Assembly (NCBI RefSeq): GCF_016919245.1
Contig: NZ_JAFEJA010000001.1
Span: forward strand, 2,514,001 to 2,578,000
Length of the DNA: 64,000 nucleotides
Source of the DNA: Streptomyces zhihengii
GTDB taxonomy: Bacteria; Actinomycetota; Actinomycetes; Streptomycetales; Streptomycetaceae
Direction: 5' to 3'
The first letter of the stretch is position 1; every line of letters begins with the position of its first letter. The notes beneath the pieces were generated by a model that was not told the origin of the DNA, did no database searches, and saw only the letters and a program-made list of their open reading frames with translations. Both the position numbers and the translations under genes were made by a program. Shown here one piece after another: positions 37,264 to 45,485 of this stretch.

Positions 37264-38274
37264 TCAGCGCCGCTCGGGCTTGGCAGCGCGGGACATCAGC
37301 TCCTTGAGGGCGACGACCGGCGGCTTCCCCTCGTGGACGATGCCGACGACCGTTTCCGTGATGGGCATGTCGACTCCGTGCCGCCGCGCCAGGTCGAGCA
37401 CCGACTCGCAGGACTTGACGCCCTCCGCGGTCTGCCGGGTGACGGCGATCGTCTCCTGGAGCGTCATCCCGCGGCCGAGGTTGGTGCCGAAGGTGTGGTT
37501 GCGGGAGAGCGGGGAGGAGCAGGTGGCCACCAGGTCGCCGAGGCCCGCGAGTCCGGAGAAGGTGAGCGCGTCCGCGCCCATGGCGAGCCCGAGACGGGTG
37601 GTCTCGGCGAGGCCGCGGGTGATCAGCGAGCCCTTGGCGTTGTCGCCGAGGCCCATGCCGTCGGCGATGCCGACGGCGAGACCGATCACGTTCTTCACGG
37701 CGCCGCCGAGTTCGCAGCCGACGACGTCGGTGTTGGTGTACGGGCGGAAGTAGGGGGTGTGGCAGGCGGACTGGAGCCGCCGGGCGACCGCCTCGTCGGT
37801 CGAGGCGACGACGGCCGCGGCCGGCATCCGGGAGGCGATCTCCTTGGCGAGATTGGGCCCGGTGACGACGGCGACGCGCTCGGACGGCACCTTGGCCACC
37901 TCCTCGACGACCTCGCTCATCCGCTTCGCGGTGCCGAGCTCGACGCCCTTCATCAGGGAGACCAGCACGGTGTCCGCGGCGAGCTCCGGGGTCCAGGCCG
38001 CGAGGTTGCCGCGCAGGGTCTGGGAGGGGACGGCGAGGACGGTGAAGTCGGCGCCGGCCAGGGCCTCGGCCGCGTCGGTGGTCGCCCGCAGCCCGGCGGG
38101 CAGCTCGATGCCGGGGAGGTAGTCGGGGTTGGTGCGGGTGGTGTTGACCGCCTCGGCGAGTTCGGGGCGGCGGCCCCACAGGGCGACCTCGCAGCCCGCG
38201 TCGGCGAGGACCATCGCGAACGCGGTTCCCCAGGAGCCCGTTCCGAGTACGGCGGCCTTGACGGGCGTGGTCAC
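37264..38274 (-). CDS. gpsA: Glycerol-3-phosphate dehydrogenase [NAD(P)+]
   Basis: A 336-residue enzyme supplying sn-glycerol-3-phosphate for phospholipids. The Rossmann motif AVLGTGSWGTAFAMVLADAG opens it. VVTGPNLAKEI, GGAVKNVIGLAVGIADG (catalytic Lys) and RNHTFGTNLGRG mark the C-terminal domain. The GTG at 38274 overlaps the plsC stop as GTGA, showing translational coupling with the acyltransferase that uses downstream products. Confidence 0.94.
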   Translation of the reverse strand: MTTPVKAAVLGTGSWGTAFAMVLADAGCEVALWGRRPELAEAVNTTRTNPDYLPGIELPAGLRATTDAAEALAGADFTVLAVPSQTLRGNLAAWTPELAADTVLVSLMKGVELGTAKRMSEVVEEVAKVPSERVAVVTGPNLAKEIASRMPAAAVVASTDEAVARRLQSACHTPYFRPYTNTDVVGCELGGAVKNVIGLAVGIADGMGLGDNAKGSLITRGLAETTRLGLAMGADALTFSGLAGLGDLVATCSSPLSRNHTFGTNLGRGMTLQETIAVTRQTAEGVKSCESVLDLARRHGVDMPITETVVGIVHEGKPPVVALKELMSRAAKPERR

Positions 38275-39023
38275 TTCGCTCCCTCTCCGGCGGCCTTGCG
38301 ACGCTGCTCGGCACGAGCCTCGCGCAGATCGTACGGCTTCGCGGGCGCCGACTCCCCGCGGATCTCCTCCAGCAGGGCGGTGATCGCGGCCATGATCTCC
38401 TCGGTCGCCTCCCTGAGCACCTCGGGCGTCGGCTCCTTCCCGTAGAACCGGTCGAGGTCGACCGGCGGACCGGCCTGCACCTGGAGGGTCTTGCGGGGGA
38501 AGAAGCTGAACCTGTTCTCCTTGGCGTACGGCGGCATCGCCAGGTTGGCGCCCCACTGGGCGACCGGGATGACGGGCGCCTGCGTCTGGAGCGCGGCGCG
38601 GGCGACACCGGTCTTCCCGGTCATCGGCCACATGCCCGGGTCGCGGGTGAGGGTGCCCTCCGGGTAGAAGGCGACGCATTCCCCGCGTTCGACGGCCTCG
38701 ACGGCGGCGCGGAAGGCGCCGACGGCGTTCGACGACTCGCGGTAGACGGGGATCTGGCCGGTGCCCCGCAGCATGAGCCCGACGCCGGGGGCCTTGAACA
38801 GGGCGGCCTTGGCCAGGAACCGGGGCACCCGGCCGGTGTTGTACTGGAAGTGCCCGTAGGAGAACATGTCCAGGTACGAGTTGTGATTGATGGCGGTGAT
38901 GAATCCGCCGTCGGCCGGAATGTGTTCCATTCCCCGCCAGTCCCGCTTGAACAGAAGCAACAGCGGCGGCTTTGAGATGACCGCTGCCAGGCGGTACCAG
39001 AAGCCGATTCTACGGCGGGACAC
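38271..39023 (-). CDS. plsC: 1-acyl-sn-glycerol-3-phosphate acyltransferase
   Basis: A 250-residue acyltransferase. The HX4D catalytic motif is in NHNSYLDMFSYG, the substrate motif GTGQIPVYR follows, FYPEGTLTRD matches the P-E-G-T block, and VIPVAQWG is motif IV. It acylates lysophosphatidate at the membrane. I chose the GTG at 39023 (VSRRRIGFWYRLAAV) because AGGAAGG lies 8 nt upstream; a longer frame upstream runs into the cofC promoter region. It is first of plsC-gpsA-ddlA and divergent from cofC. Confidence 0.9.
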   Translation of the reverse strand: MSRRRIGFWYRLAAVISKPPLLLLFKRDWRGMEHIPADGGFITAINHNSYLDMFSYGHFQYNTGRVPRFLAKAALFKAPGVGLMLRGTGQIPVYRESSNAVGAFRAAVEAVERGECVAFYPEGTLTRDPGMWPMTGKTGVARAALQTQAPVIPVAQWGANLAMPPYAKENRFSFFPRKTLQVQAGPPVDLDRFYGKEPTPEVLREATEEIMAAITALLEEIRGESAPAKPYDLREARAEQRRKAAGEGAK

Positions 39024-39170
39024 TCGGACACCTTCCTCTACGACGGGCGATGCCCGTCCGCTGGGGGTCAAGTGTCGCCCCAGGCCCCTGGTCTGTCGAG
39101 GACACCGTACGCCTCACCGCCGCCACCCGGACCGCTGGCCCATCCGCGCCGGGGGACACAATGGGCCCCG

Positions 39171-39887
39171 ATGCGCACGGACCCAGAGCCCACCACGGAC
39201 ACGGAGCCGGTCGCCGGCTGGTCCGTCGTCGTGCCCCTGAAGCCCCTGGCCCTCGCCAAGAGCAGGCTCGCGGGCGCCGTCGGCGACGCCCTGCGGCCCC
39301 GGCTCGCCCTGGCGTTCGCGCAGGACACGGTGGCCGCCGTGCTGGCCTGCGCCGCGGTCCGGGATGTGGCCGTCGTCACGGACGACCCGGTGGCCGCCGC
39401 CTCGCTCGCCGCCCTCGGCGCCCGGATCGTCCCGGACGCGCCGGGCGCCGGGCTGAACGCCGCCCTGGAGCACGGCGCCCGGGCCGTCCGCGCCCTGCGT
39501 CCGCGTGCCGCGGTGGCGGCGCTCAACGCGGATCTGCCGGCATTGCGGCCGCGGGAATTGGCGCGGGCCCTGACGGCCGCCTCGGCATTTCCCCGGGCAT
39601 TTCTGACGGATGCCGCGGGAATCGGCACGACTTTGCTGTGCGCACTGCCGGGGACGGAATTGCGCCCCGCATTCGGCGGTCCTTCGCGCCGCCGGCATTT
39701 GGCGTCGGGGGCCGCGGAAATCATGTCCGGGGCGCTGGATTCCGTACGCAGGGACGTGGACACCGGGGCCGATCTGGCGGCCGCGCTCGCGCTGGGGGTG
39801 GGCCCGCGCACGACGGGGGTGGCGGCCGGCCGCACCGCGGGCGCCTGTGCCGGGGAGGCCGCCCCCGCGCCGCCCGGCACGGCCTGA
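39171..39887 (+). CDS. cofC: 2-phospho-L-lactate guanylyltransferase (coenzyme F420 biosynthesis)
   Basis: A 238-residue nucleotidyltransferase of the CofC/FbiD family. It shows WSVVVPLKPLALAKSRLAG at the N-terminus, NADLPALRP in the middle and TDAAGIGTTLLCALPGTEL followed by FGGPSRRRHL. In mycobacteria FbiD activates phosphoenolpyruvate, so the exact substrate may be PEP. The ATG at 39171 lies 8 nt after CACAAT (39157-39162), suggesting a leaderless transcript. A stretch within the gene (about 39540-39740) uses unusual A/T-ending codons. F420 partner genes are not in the window. Confidence 0.87.
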   Translation: MRTDPEPTTDTEPVAGWSVVVPLKPLALAKSRLAGAVGDALRPRLALAFAQDTVAAVLACAAVRDVAVVTDDPVAAASLAALGARIVPDAPGAGLNAALEHGARAVRALRPRAAVAALNADLPALRPRELARALTAASAFPRAFLTDAAGIGTTLLCALPGTELRPAFGGPSRRRHLASGAAEIMSGALDSVRRDVDTGADLAAALALGVGPRTTGVAAGRTAGACAGEAAPAPPGTA

Positions 39888-39977
39888 GGGACGGACGGCG
39901 CCGGGCGCGGGGATCCGGGGCTCCGCGCCCGGACCGGGCCCGCCGGGACCCGGCGGAAGGCCCCTAAACTGGGGGCC

Positions 39978-40181
39978 ATGCAGGCCACCTCGTACACCTA
40001 CGACGCCGGGACCCGCAGCGGAAGCGTGCTGCTCGACGACGGGACACCGGTGCCGTTCGACGCCGCCGCGTTCGACGCGGGCGGGCTGCTGCTGCTCCGG
40101 CCCGGGCAGCGGGTGCGGATCGAGACCGAGGGCGAGGGCGAGGCCCGCCGGATCACCCTGGTGACGCTCCAGACCTTCTGA
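39978..40181 (+). CDS. Small cold-shock-like OB-fold protein
   Basis: A 67-residue protein. The pattern SGSVLLDDGTPVPFDAAAF, then LLLLRPGQRVRIETEG and ITLVTLQTF resembles a divergent cold-shock domain, with the L-x-x-G-Q-x-V block. The aromatic RNP motifs of true Csp proteins are missing, so nucleic-acid binding is uncertain. TAAACT (39965-39970) lies 7 nt before the ATG, which indicates a leaderless mRNA. It lies between cofC and hupS, followed by a bidirectional terminator. Confidence 0.75.
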   Translation: MQATSYTYDAGTRSGSVLLDDGTPVPFDAAAFDAGGLLLLRPGQRVRIETEGEGEARRITLVTLQTF

Positions 40182-40233
40182 ACGGCCTGCCGAACGGCCC
40201 GGACGGGCGTACCGCCCAGGACGGAACACGGCG

Positions 40234-40265
40234 CGGGCCGGTCTCCCCGAGGGGAGACCGGCCCG
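40234..40265. terminator. Bidirectional terminator between the cold-shock-like gene and hupS
   Basis: A perfect 15-bp stem (40234-40248 with 40251-40265) with a GA loop between two convergent genes. Confidence 0.75.
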
Positions 40266-40296
40266 GCGCGTGAGTGGCCCTGATTGCCTGTGCCGC

Positions 40297-40947
40297 TTAC
40301 TTCTTGCGGGCGGTGGTGGCCTTCTTCGCGGTGGTCTTGCGCGCCGTCGTCTTCTTGGCGGGCGCCTTCTTGGCCGTGGCCTTCTTCGCGGGAGCGGTCT
40401 TGGCCGTGGTCTTCTTGGCCGCGCTCTTCGCCGTGGTCGCCTTCTTGGCGGTGGCGGTCTTGGCCGTGGTCTTCTTCGCGGCGGTGGTCTTCTTCGCCGC
40501 CGTGGTCTTCTTGGCCGCCGTCTTCTTCGCGGCGGTGGTCTTCTTGGCGGCGGCCTTCTTCGCCGTGGCCTTCTTGGCGGCGGCCTTGGCCGTCGTACGG
40601 GTGGAGGAGCCGCCCGAAAGGCTGCCCTTGGGCGCCTTCTTGACGGAGACCTCGCCGCCCTTGGGGAGCTTCTTCGAGCCGCTGACCAGGTCCTTGAAGC
40701 CCTGACCTGCGCGGAACCGCGGAACGGAGGTCTTCTTGACCCGGACACGCTCGCCCGTCTGCGGGTTGCGGGCGTAGCGGGCGGGGCGGTCGACCTTCTC
40801 GAACGAGCCGAAGCCGGTGACCGAGACCCGGTCCCCGCCGACAACCGCCCGGACGATCGCGTCAAGCACCGCGTCGACAGCCTCCGCGGCCTGCTGACGG
40901 CCGCCGAGCTTGTCGGCAATCGCTTCTACGAGCTGCGCCTTGTTCAC
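40297..40947 (-). CDS. hupS: HU-family DNA-binding protein HupS (HU with histone H1-like tail)
   Basis: A 216-residue nucleoid protein. Residues 1-95 are a complete HU domain (MNKAQLVEAIADKLGG; TGFGSFEKVDRPARYARNPQTGE; VPRFRAGQGFKDLV). The remaining 120 residues are a Lys/Ala/Thr-rich tail of AAKK/TTAKK/PAKKA units like eukaryotic H1. This two-domain form is HupS of Streptomyces, which is prominent in spores, as opposed to the short HupA. The GTG at 40947 has GAAGGGGAAG close upstream. It is monocistronic with its own promoter. Confidence 0.93.
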   Translation of the reverse strand: MNKAQLVEAIADKLGGRQQAAEAVDAVLDAIVRAVVGGDRVSVTGFGSFEKVDRPARYARNPQTGERVRVKKTSVPRFRAGQGFKDLVSGSKKLPKGGEVSVKKAPKGSLSGGSSTRTTAKAAAKKATAKKAAAKKTTAAKKTAAKKTTAAKKTTAAKKTTAKTATAKKATTAKSAAKKTTAKTAPAKKATAKKAPAKKTTARKTTAKKATTARKK

Positions 40948-41000
40948 GTCTTCCCCTTCGGAGACATATGGCCGGAACGATTGCGTCCAGGCGTTTTCGC

Positions 41001-41029
41001 ACGTTAGGCAGATATATACCGCAAATCAA
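41001..41029 (-). promoter_or_regulatory. hupS: Candidate hupS promoter
   Basis: On the minus strand TTGATT (41029-41024), a 17-bp spacer and TAACGT (41006-41001) fit a vegetative-type promoter in a notably AT-rich patch (TATATAT lies in the spacer). It predicts a leader of about 45 nt. Confidence 0.6.
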
Positions 41030-41092
41030 ACACGAAACGGGCTAATCACCCTAGTGCCGCAACGAAGTCGACCGTGGCGGAGTTCTCTGCGG

Positions 41093-41320
41093 TCAGTCAC
41101 CTCGAGGGAATCGGCCCTCGTCGAGGTCCTTCATCAACAGATCCAGACGCCTTGCCGCGTCCGGGAGATCGTGCTTTGCCGCCGCCGTGACGACGAGCAG
41201 CTTCCGGGACAGCGCCATCCTTACGCCCTCCGGGACTTGCAGTGCGCGCACCCGTGAGTGCGCTTCCTTCAATCGGGCCGCGACCGCCTCGTAGAGCTCG
41301 AGTTGGCTGTCACGTTCCAT
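41093..41320 (-). CDS. Small conserved actinobacterial protein of unknown function
   Basis: A 75-residue helical, charged protein (MERDSQLELYEAVAARLKEA onward, with EGVRMALSRKLLVVTAAAKHDL). No known domain is recognised. Codons are mostly G/C-ending and the ATG at 41320 has a weak purine run upstream. It lies between hupS and leuD on the same strand, after the leuCD terminator. I recall similar small proteins in streptomycetes but no function. Confidence 0.7.
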   Translation of the reverse strand: MERDSQLELYEAVAARLKEAHSRVRALQVPEGVRMALSRKLLVVTAAAKHDLPDAARRLDLLMKDLDEGRFPRGD

Positions 41321-41373
41321 GCACCGATTGTGCCATCTGTGACTAGTTGTCGCCCGAGGGGGTCTCAACAGAC

Positions 41374-41409
41374 GACTGCGCCCCCCACCGGTGGGTGAGG
41401 GGCGCAGTC
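41374..41409 (-). terminator. Terminator of leuCD
   Basis: GACTGCGCCCC (41374-41384) pairs with GGGGCGCAGTC (41399-41409), with an inner CACC/GGTG pairing, 15 bp beyond the leuD stop. Confidence 0.75.
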
Positions 41410-41424
41410 GGGGAAAAGCGCTGA

Positions 41425-42018
41425 TCAGACCTGCACGGTGCGCGGTTTGAAGGCGGGCCTCGCCGCTTCGTAGGCGGCGATGTCCGCTTCGTTCTGAAGG
41501 GTGAGGCTGATGTCGTCGAGGCCGTTCAGCAGGCGCCAGCGGGCGTTCTCGTCGAGCTCGAAGTCGGCGGTGATTCCGGGGGCGATGACCTGACGCTTCT
41601 CGAGGTCGACCGTGATCTCGACGGTCGGGTCGGTCTCGGTCAGCTCCCAGAGCGCGTCGATGACCGACTGCTCCAGGACCACGGTCAGCAGGCCGTTCTT
41701 GAGGGAGTTGCCGCGGAAGATGTCGGCGAACCGGGCGGAGAGCACGGTCTTGAAGCCGTAGTTCTGCAGCGCCCAGACGGCGTGCTCGCGCGAGGAGCCG
41801 GTGCCGAAGTCGGGGCCGGCGACCAGGACCGACGCGCCCTGGCGTTCGGGGCGGTTCAGCACGAACTCGGGGTCCTTGCGCCAGGCCTCGAACAGCCCGT
41901 CCTCGAAGCCGTCGCGGGTGACCTTCTTCAGCCAGTGCGCGGGGATGATCTGGTCGGTGTCGACGTTGCTGCGGCGCAGCGGGACGGCCCGGCCGGTGTG
42001 CGTGGTGAAAGCTTCCAT
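41425..42018 (-). CDS. leuD: 3-isopropylmalate dehydratase small subunit
   Basis: A 197-residue swivel-domain subunit of isopropylmalate isomerase. Marks are [32 protein letters not shown] (substrate-binding G-S-S-R-E-H) and [15 protein letters not shown]. It works with LeuC in leucine biosynthesis. It starts 5 bp after the leuC stop, in a tight operon probably regulated by NdgR. Confidence 0.96.
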   Translation of the reverse strand: MEAFTTHTGRAVPLRRSNVDTDQIIPAHWLKKVTRDGFEDGLFEAWRKDPEFVLNRPERQGASVLVAGPDFGTGSSREHAVWALQNYGFKTVLSARFADIFRGNSLKNGLLTVVLEQSVIDALWELTETDPTVEITVDLEKRQVIAPGITADFELDENARWRLLNGLDDISLTLQNEADIAAYEAARPAFKPRTVQV

Positions 42019-42023
42019 GTTCC

Positions 42024-43454
42024 TCAGACCCCCGCGGGCGTAGAGACGTCGGCGTCGGACAGATCGGCCGGGGAGGCCAGATGGCCCAGCACCGCGGTGG
42101 CGCCGGCGACCTGGGGCGAGACCAGGTGGGTGCGGCCGCCCTTGCCCTGCCTGCCCTCGAAGTTGCGGTTGGAGGTGGACGCGGAGCGCTCACCGGGAGC
42201 CAGTTGGTCCGGGTTCATGCCCAGGCACATGGAGCAGCCGGCGTGCCGCCACTCGGCACCGGCCTCCTTGAAGACCTTGTCGAGCCCTTCCTCGACGGCC
42301 TGGAGCGCCACCCGGACCGAGCCGGGGACGACCAGCATCCGCACGCCGTCCGCGACCTTGCGGCCCTCGAGGATCGAGGCGACCGAGCGCAGGTCCTCGA
42401 TGCGTCCGTTGGTGCAGGATCCGACGAAGACGGTGTCGACCCGGATGTCGCGCAGCGGCTGCCCGGCGGTCAACCCCATGTACTCCAGGGCCTTTTCGGC
42501 GGCCAGGCGCTCCGACGCGTCCTCGTACGAAGCCGGGTCGGGGACGTTCGCGCCCAGCGGGGCGCCCTGGCCCGGGTTGGTGCCCCAGGTGACGAACGGG
42601 GACAGCTCGGCGGCGTCGATGAACACCTCGGCGTCGAAGACCGCGTCGTCGTCGGTGCGCAGCGTGCTCCAGTACGCGACGGCGGCGTCCCAGTCCTCGC
42701 CCTGCGGGGCGTGGTCGCGGCCCTGGAGGTAGTCGAAGGTGGTCCGGTCGGGGGCGATCATGCCCGCGCGGGCGCCGGCCTCGATCGACATGTTGCAGAT
42801 GGTCATCCGGGCTTCCATCGACAGCTTCTCGATGGCGGAGCCGCGGTACTCCAGGACGTAGCCCTGGCCGCCGCCGGTGCCGATCCTGGCGATGATCGCC
42901 AGGATCAGGTCCTTGGCGGTCACGCCCTCGGGCAGTTCGCCCTCGACGGTGATGGCCATGGTCTTCGGGCGGGCCATCGGCAGCGTCTGGGTGGCCAGCA
43001 CGTGCTCCACCTGGGAGGTGCCGATGCCGAACGCCAGCGCGCCGAAGGCGCCGTGGGTGGAGGTGTGGGAGTCGCCGCAGACCACCGTGGTGCCGGGCTG
43101 GGTCAGGCCGAGCTGGGGGCCGACCACGTGGACCACGCCCTGCTCGACGTCACCGAGCGAGTGCAGACGCACACCGAACTCGGCGCAGTTCTTGCGCAGC
43201 GTCTCCAGCTGGGCGCGCGAGACCGGGTCGGCGATGGGCTTGTCGATGTCGAGGGTCGGGGTGTTGTGGTCCTCGGTGGCGATGGTGAGGTCGAGACGCC
43301 GCACCTGCCGGCCGCCGAGCCGCAGGCCGTCGAACGCCTGGGGGCTGGTCACCTCGTGCAGCAGGTGCAGATCGATGAAGAGGAGGTCGGGCTCGCCCTC
43401 GGCGCGCCGGACGACATGGTCGTCCCAGACCTTCTCCGCGAGTGTCCTACCCAT
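42024..43454 (-). CDS. leuC: 3-isopropylmalate dehydratase large subunit
   Basis: A 476-residue aconitase-family enzyme. The [4Fe-4S] cysteines are in [14 protein letters not shown] and [15 protein letters not shown], and [15 protein letters not shown] and [14 protein letters not shown] match the family. It isomerises 2- to 3-isopropylmalate. The ATG at 43454 is preceded by GGAGGG. It is divergent from ndgR across 143 bp containing inverted repeats. Confidence 0.96.
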   Translation of the reverse strand: MGRTLAEKVWDDHVVRRAEGEPDLLFIDLHLLHEVTSPQAFDGLRLGGRQVRRLDLTIATEDHNTPTLDIDKPIADPVSRAQLETLRKNCAEFGVRLHSLGDVEQGVVHVVGPQLGLTQPGTTVVCGDSHTSTHGAFGALAFGIGTSQVEHVLATQTLPMARPKTMAITVEGELPEGVTAKDLILAIIARIGTGGGQGYVLEYRGSAIEKLSMEARMTICNMSIEAGARAGMIAPDRTTFDYLQGRDHAPQGEDWDAAVAYWSTLRTDDDAVFDAEVFIDAAELSPFVTWGTNPGQGAPLGANVPDPASYEDASERLAAEKALEYMGLTAGQPLRDIRVDTVFVGSCTNGRIEDLRSVASILEGRKVADGVRMLVVPGSVRVALQAVEEGLDKVFKEAGAEWRHAGCSMCLGMNPDQLAPGERSASTSNRNFEGRQGKGGRTHLVSPQVAGATAVLGHLASPADLSDADVSTPAGV

Positions 43455-43540
43455 CGCTTTCCCTCCGGCCGGCTGTGCCGCCGGCGCAACTAGAGATCGT
43501 GTGCAACGCCCATGGGTCCCGGGTTGCCACTACAGCGTGA

Positions 43541-43585
43541 CAAGTTCCATGGAAATTTGAACTTGCGTTTCACAGAGTGAGACGC
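43541..43585. promoter_or_regulatory. Candidate NdgR operators in the leuC-ndgR intergenic region
   Basis: Two inverted repeats occur: CAAGTTC (43541-43547) with GAACTTG (43559-43565), and GCGTTTCAC-AGA-GTGAGACGC (43565-43585, 8 of 9 half-site positions match). Both lie between the divergent starts, consistent with an IclR-type autoregulator. NdgR control of leuCD is established in S. coelicolor; these exact sites are my inference. Confidence 0.5.
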
Positions 43586-43597
43586 GAGTATCGTTGC

Positions 43598-44314
43598 ATG
43601 GACAACTCTAGCGGCGTCGGCGTCCTCGACAAGGCAGCCCTTGTCTTGAGCGCCCTGGAGTCCGGGCCGGCCACCCTCGCGGGTCTGGTGGCGGCCACGG
43701 GACTCGCACGACCCACGGCTCACCGTCTGGCCGTGGCACTGGAACATCACCGTATGGTCGCCCGCGACATGCAGGGCCGGTTCATCCTCGGTCCGCGGCT
43801 GTCGGAGCTCGCCGCCGCGGCGGGCGAGGACCGGCTGCTCGCCACCGCGGGCCCCGTGCTCACGCATCTGCGCGACGTGACGGGCGAGAGCGCGCAGCTC
43901 TATCGCCGGCAGGGCGACATGCGGATCTGCGTCGCGGCGGCCGAGCGCCTGTCCGGACTGCGGGACACCGTGCCGGTCGGCTCCACGCTCACCATGAAGG
44001 CCGGGTCCTCCGCGCAGATCCTGATGGCCTGGGAGGAGCCCGAGCGGCTGCACCGCGGCCTGCAGGGCGCCCGCTTCACGGCGACGGCCCTGTCCGGCGT
44101 ACGGCGCCGCGGCTGGGCCCAGTCGATCGGCGAGCGCGAGCCGGGCGTGGCCTCGGTGTCGGCACCGGTCCGCGGACCGTCCAACCGCGTGGTCGCCGCC
44201 GTCTCGGTCTCCGGACCGATCGAGCGCCTCACCCGGCACCCGGGCCGTATGCACGCCCAGGCGGTCATCGACGCCGCCGCCCGCCTGAGCGAGGCCCTGC
44301 GCCGCTCCGGCTGA
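43598..44314 (+). CDS. ndgR: IclR-family transcriptional regulator NdgR
   Basis: A 238-residue regulator. The winged HTH spans about residues 10-70 (ALVLSALESGPATLAGLVAA, then GLARPTAHRLAVALEHHRMV). The C-terminal effector domain includes GESAQLYRRQGDMRICVAAAE and a VSAPVRGPSNRVVAAVSVSGP closing region. NdgR controls branched-chain amino acid, nitrogen and thiol-related genes in Streptomyces, including adjacent leuCD. The ATG at 43598 gives the known 238-residue length; a GTG 7 codons earlier is possible but lies in the operator region. Confidence 0.92.
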   Translation: MDNSSGVGVLDKAALVLSALESGPATLAGLVAATGLARPTAHRLAVALEHHRMVARDMQGRFILGPRLSELAAAAGEDRLLATAGPVLTHLRDVTGESAQLYRRQGDMRICVAAAERLSGLRDTVPVGSTLTMKAGSSAQILMAWEEPERLHRGLQGARFTATALSGVRRRGWAQSIGEREPGVASVSAPVRGPSNRVVAAVSVSGPIERLTRHPGRMHAQAVIDAAARLSEALRRSG

Positions 44315-44330
44315 TCCCCATACGTCCACG

Positions 44331-44368
44331 TCCGGCCGGCCCCTTCAACGCCGCAGGGGCCGGCCGGA
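44331..44368 (+). terminator. Terminator of ndgR
   Basis: TCCGGCCGGCCCC (44331-44343) pairs with GGGGCCGGCCGGA (44356-44368), 17 bp after the stop. Confidence 0.7.
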
Positions 44369-44482
44369 GGTGTGTCCGGGGCCTTGCGGGGCGGGTGGCG
44401 CGCGCCGGGCCCTCCACCGGGTCCGCGGGGCGTGACGGGTGCAGCATGGAAGTACCTGCGGAACGACGGAGGTGCCGAGACG

Positions 44483-44731
44483 ATGGCCGAGTTCATGGAC
44501 GTACACCGCGGCATGAAGGGCATCACCAGTGATCAGCTGATGGAGGCGCACCGCGCGGACCTCGCGATCGAGGGCGAGGAGAACGTGCACTTCAAGAAGG
44601 CGTGGGCGGATCCCGAGACGGGCACCGTCTACTGCCTGTCCGAAGGGCCCTCGGCGGACGCCGTGCGGCGCATCCACGAGCGCACAGGCCACCCCGCGGA
44701 CGAGATCCACCCGGTGCCGCTCACCGTGTGA
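44483..44731 (+). CDS. DUF4242 / SCO4226-family small protein
   Basis: An 82-residue protein (MAEFMDVHRGMKGITSDQLM at the start, NVHFKKAWADPETGTVYCL in the middle, RIHERTGHPADEIHPVPL at the end). It fits the ferredoxin-like DUF4242 family, of which SCO4226 is described as a nickel-binding protein. His residues at the conserved places are present, but metal binding here is only inferred. The ATG at 44483 has GGAGGTG about 8 nt upstream. It is monocistronic, ending at a bidirectional terminator shared with the tRNA cluster. Confidence 0.85.
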   Translation: MAEFMDVHRGMKGITSDQLMEAHRADLAIEGEENVHFKKAWADPETGTVYCLSEGPSADAVRRIHERTGHPADEIHPVPLTV

Positions 44732-44863
44732 CCCCGCCCAACTGGTGCCGCGCGCACGGCGGATGGAGGCGATCACCGTACGAGATGCCCCTGCGGGACG
44801 GCCGCGCGCCGCGTGATGGCGCGACCACGGCGGGTACCGCATCCCGGGGAGCTCCCGGGAACG

Positions 44864-44897
44864 CCGAAGGGGCCCTTCTGACGAAGGGCCCCTTCGG
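44864..44897. terminator. Bidirectional terminator after the DUF4242 gene and the tRNA cluster
   Basis: A perfect 15-bp stem (44864-44878 with 44883-44897) with a TGAC loop lies 5 bp from the 3' end of the last tRNA. Confidence 0.8.
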
Positions 44898-44902
44898 ACT
44901 CG

Positions 44903-44975
44903 TACCCCCGACCGGATTCGAACCGGCGCTACCGCCTTGAGAGGGCGGCGTGCTAGGCCGCTACACAACGGGGGC
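44903..44975 (-). tRNA. tRNA-Glu (anticodon CTC)
   Basis: A 73-nt cloverleaf with acceptor GCCCCCG/CGGGGGU, anticodon loop CTCTCAA (CTC, reading GAG) and T-arm GCCGG-TTCGAAT-CCGGT. CCA is not encoded. It is identical to the two other tRNA-Glu genes here. Confidence 0.97.
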
Positions 44976-45002
44976 AAATCTTCGATCCCGCGAGGGGATC
45001 CG

Positions 45003-45074
45003 CTGGCCTACCAGGACTCGAACCTAGACTAACTGAACCAGAATCAGTCGTGCTGCCAATTACACCATAGGCCA
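45003..45074 (-). tRNA. tRNA-Gln (anticodon CTG)
   Basis: 72 nt with acceptor TGGCCTA/TAGGCCA, anticodon stem-loop ACTGA-TTCTGGT-TCAGT (CTG, reading CAG) and T-loop TTCGAGT. CCA is not encoded. It is identical to the copy at 45324-45395. Confidence 0.97.
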
Positions 45075-45095
45075 CTGGTGGTGTAGACCAGTTGG

Positions 45096-45168
45096 TACCC
45101 CCGACCGGATTCGAACCGGCGCTACCGCCTTGAGAGGGCGGCGTGCTAGGCCGCTACACAACGGGGGC
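45096..45168 (-). tRNA. tRNA-Glu (anticodon CTC)
   Basis: Second of three identical 73-nt tRNA-Glu(CTC) genes. It is 21 bp from the tRNA-Gln on its 3' side, so probably on the same primary transcript. Confidence 0.97.
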
Positions 45169-45229
45169 CCTAGCGATCCTGCATCGACGTCGTCGAGGAG
45201 CGACCTCGAGACCTCGCGGGAAGGATCTG

Positions 45230-45302
45230 TACCCCCGACCGGATTCGAACCGGCGCTACCGCCTTGAGAGGGCGGCGTGCTAGGCCGCTACACAACGGGG
45301 GC
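45230..45302 (-). tRNA. tRNA-Glu (anticodon CTC)
   Basis: Third identical tRNA-Glu(CTC) copy, separated by 61 bp from the second and 21 bp from the upstream tRNA-Gln. The arrangement Gln-Glu, Glu-Gln-Glu suggests past duplication of a Gln-Glu pair. Confidence 0.97.
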
Positions 45303-45323
45303 TTTGCAGATGAGCTCTGCGAG

Positions 45324-45395
45324 CTGGCCTACCAGGACTCGAACCTAGACTAACTGAACCAGAATCAGTCGTGCTGCCAATTACACCATAGGCCA
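45324..45395 (-). tRNA. tRNA-Gln (anticodon CTG)
   Basis: First tRNA in transcription order and identical to the copy at 45003. The 90 bp upstream to the HAD gene holds the presumed tRNA promoter or receives read-through; no clear -35/-10 pair was found. Confidence 0.97.
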
Positions 45396-45485
45396 CCAAA
45401 ACGCAACCCCCGGTGGGGATCTTGTTCGGGTTTGCGCTTCCGGTTTCCGGCCTTTCGGCCCGCTCCCCTTGGCGCAGGAAGAACA

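Noticed and set aside
45396..45485. Possible additional tRNA upstream of the first tRNA-Gln
   Set aside because: The palindromic CCGGTTTCCGG-type sequence does not fold as a cloverleaf and lacks a T-arm.
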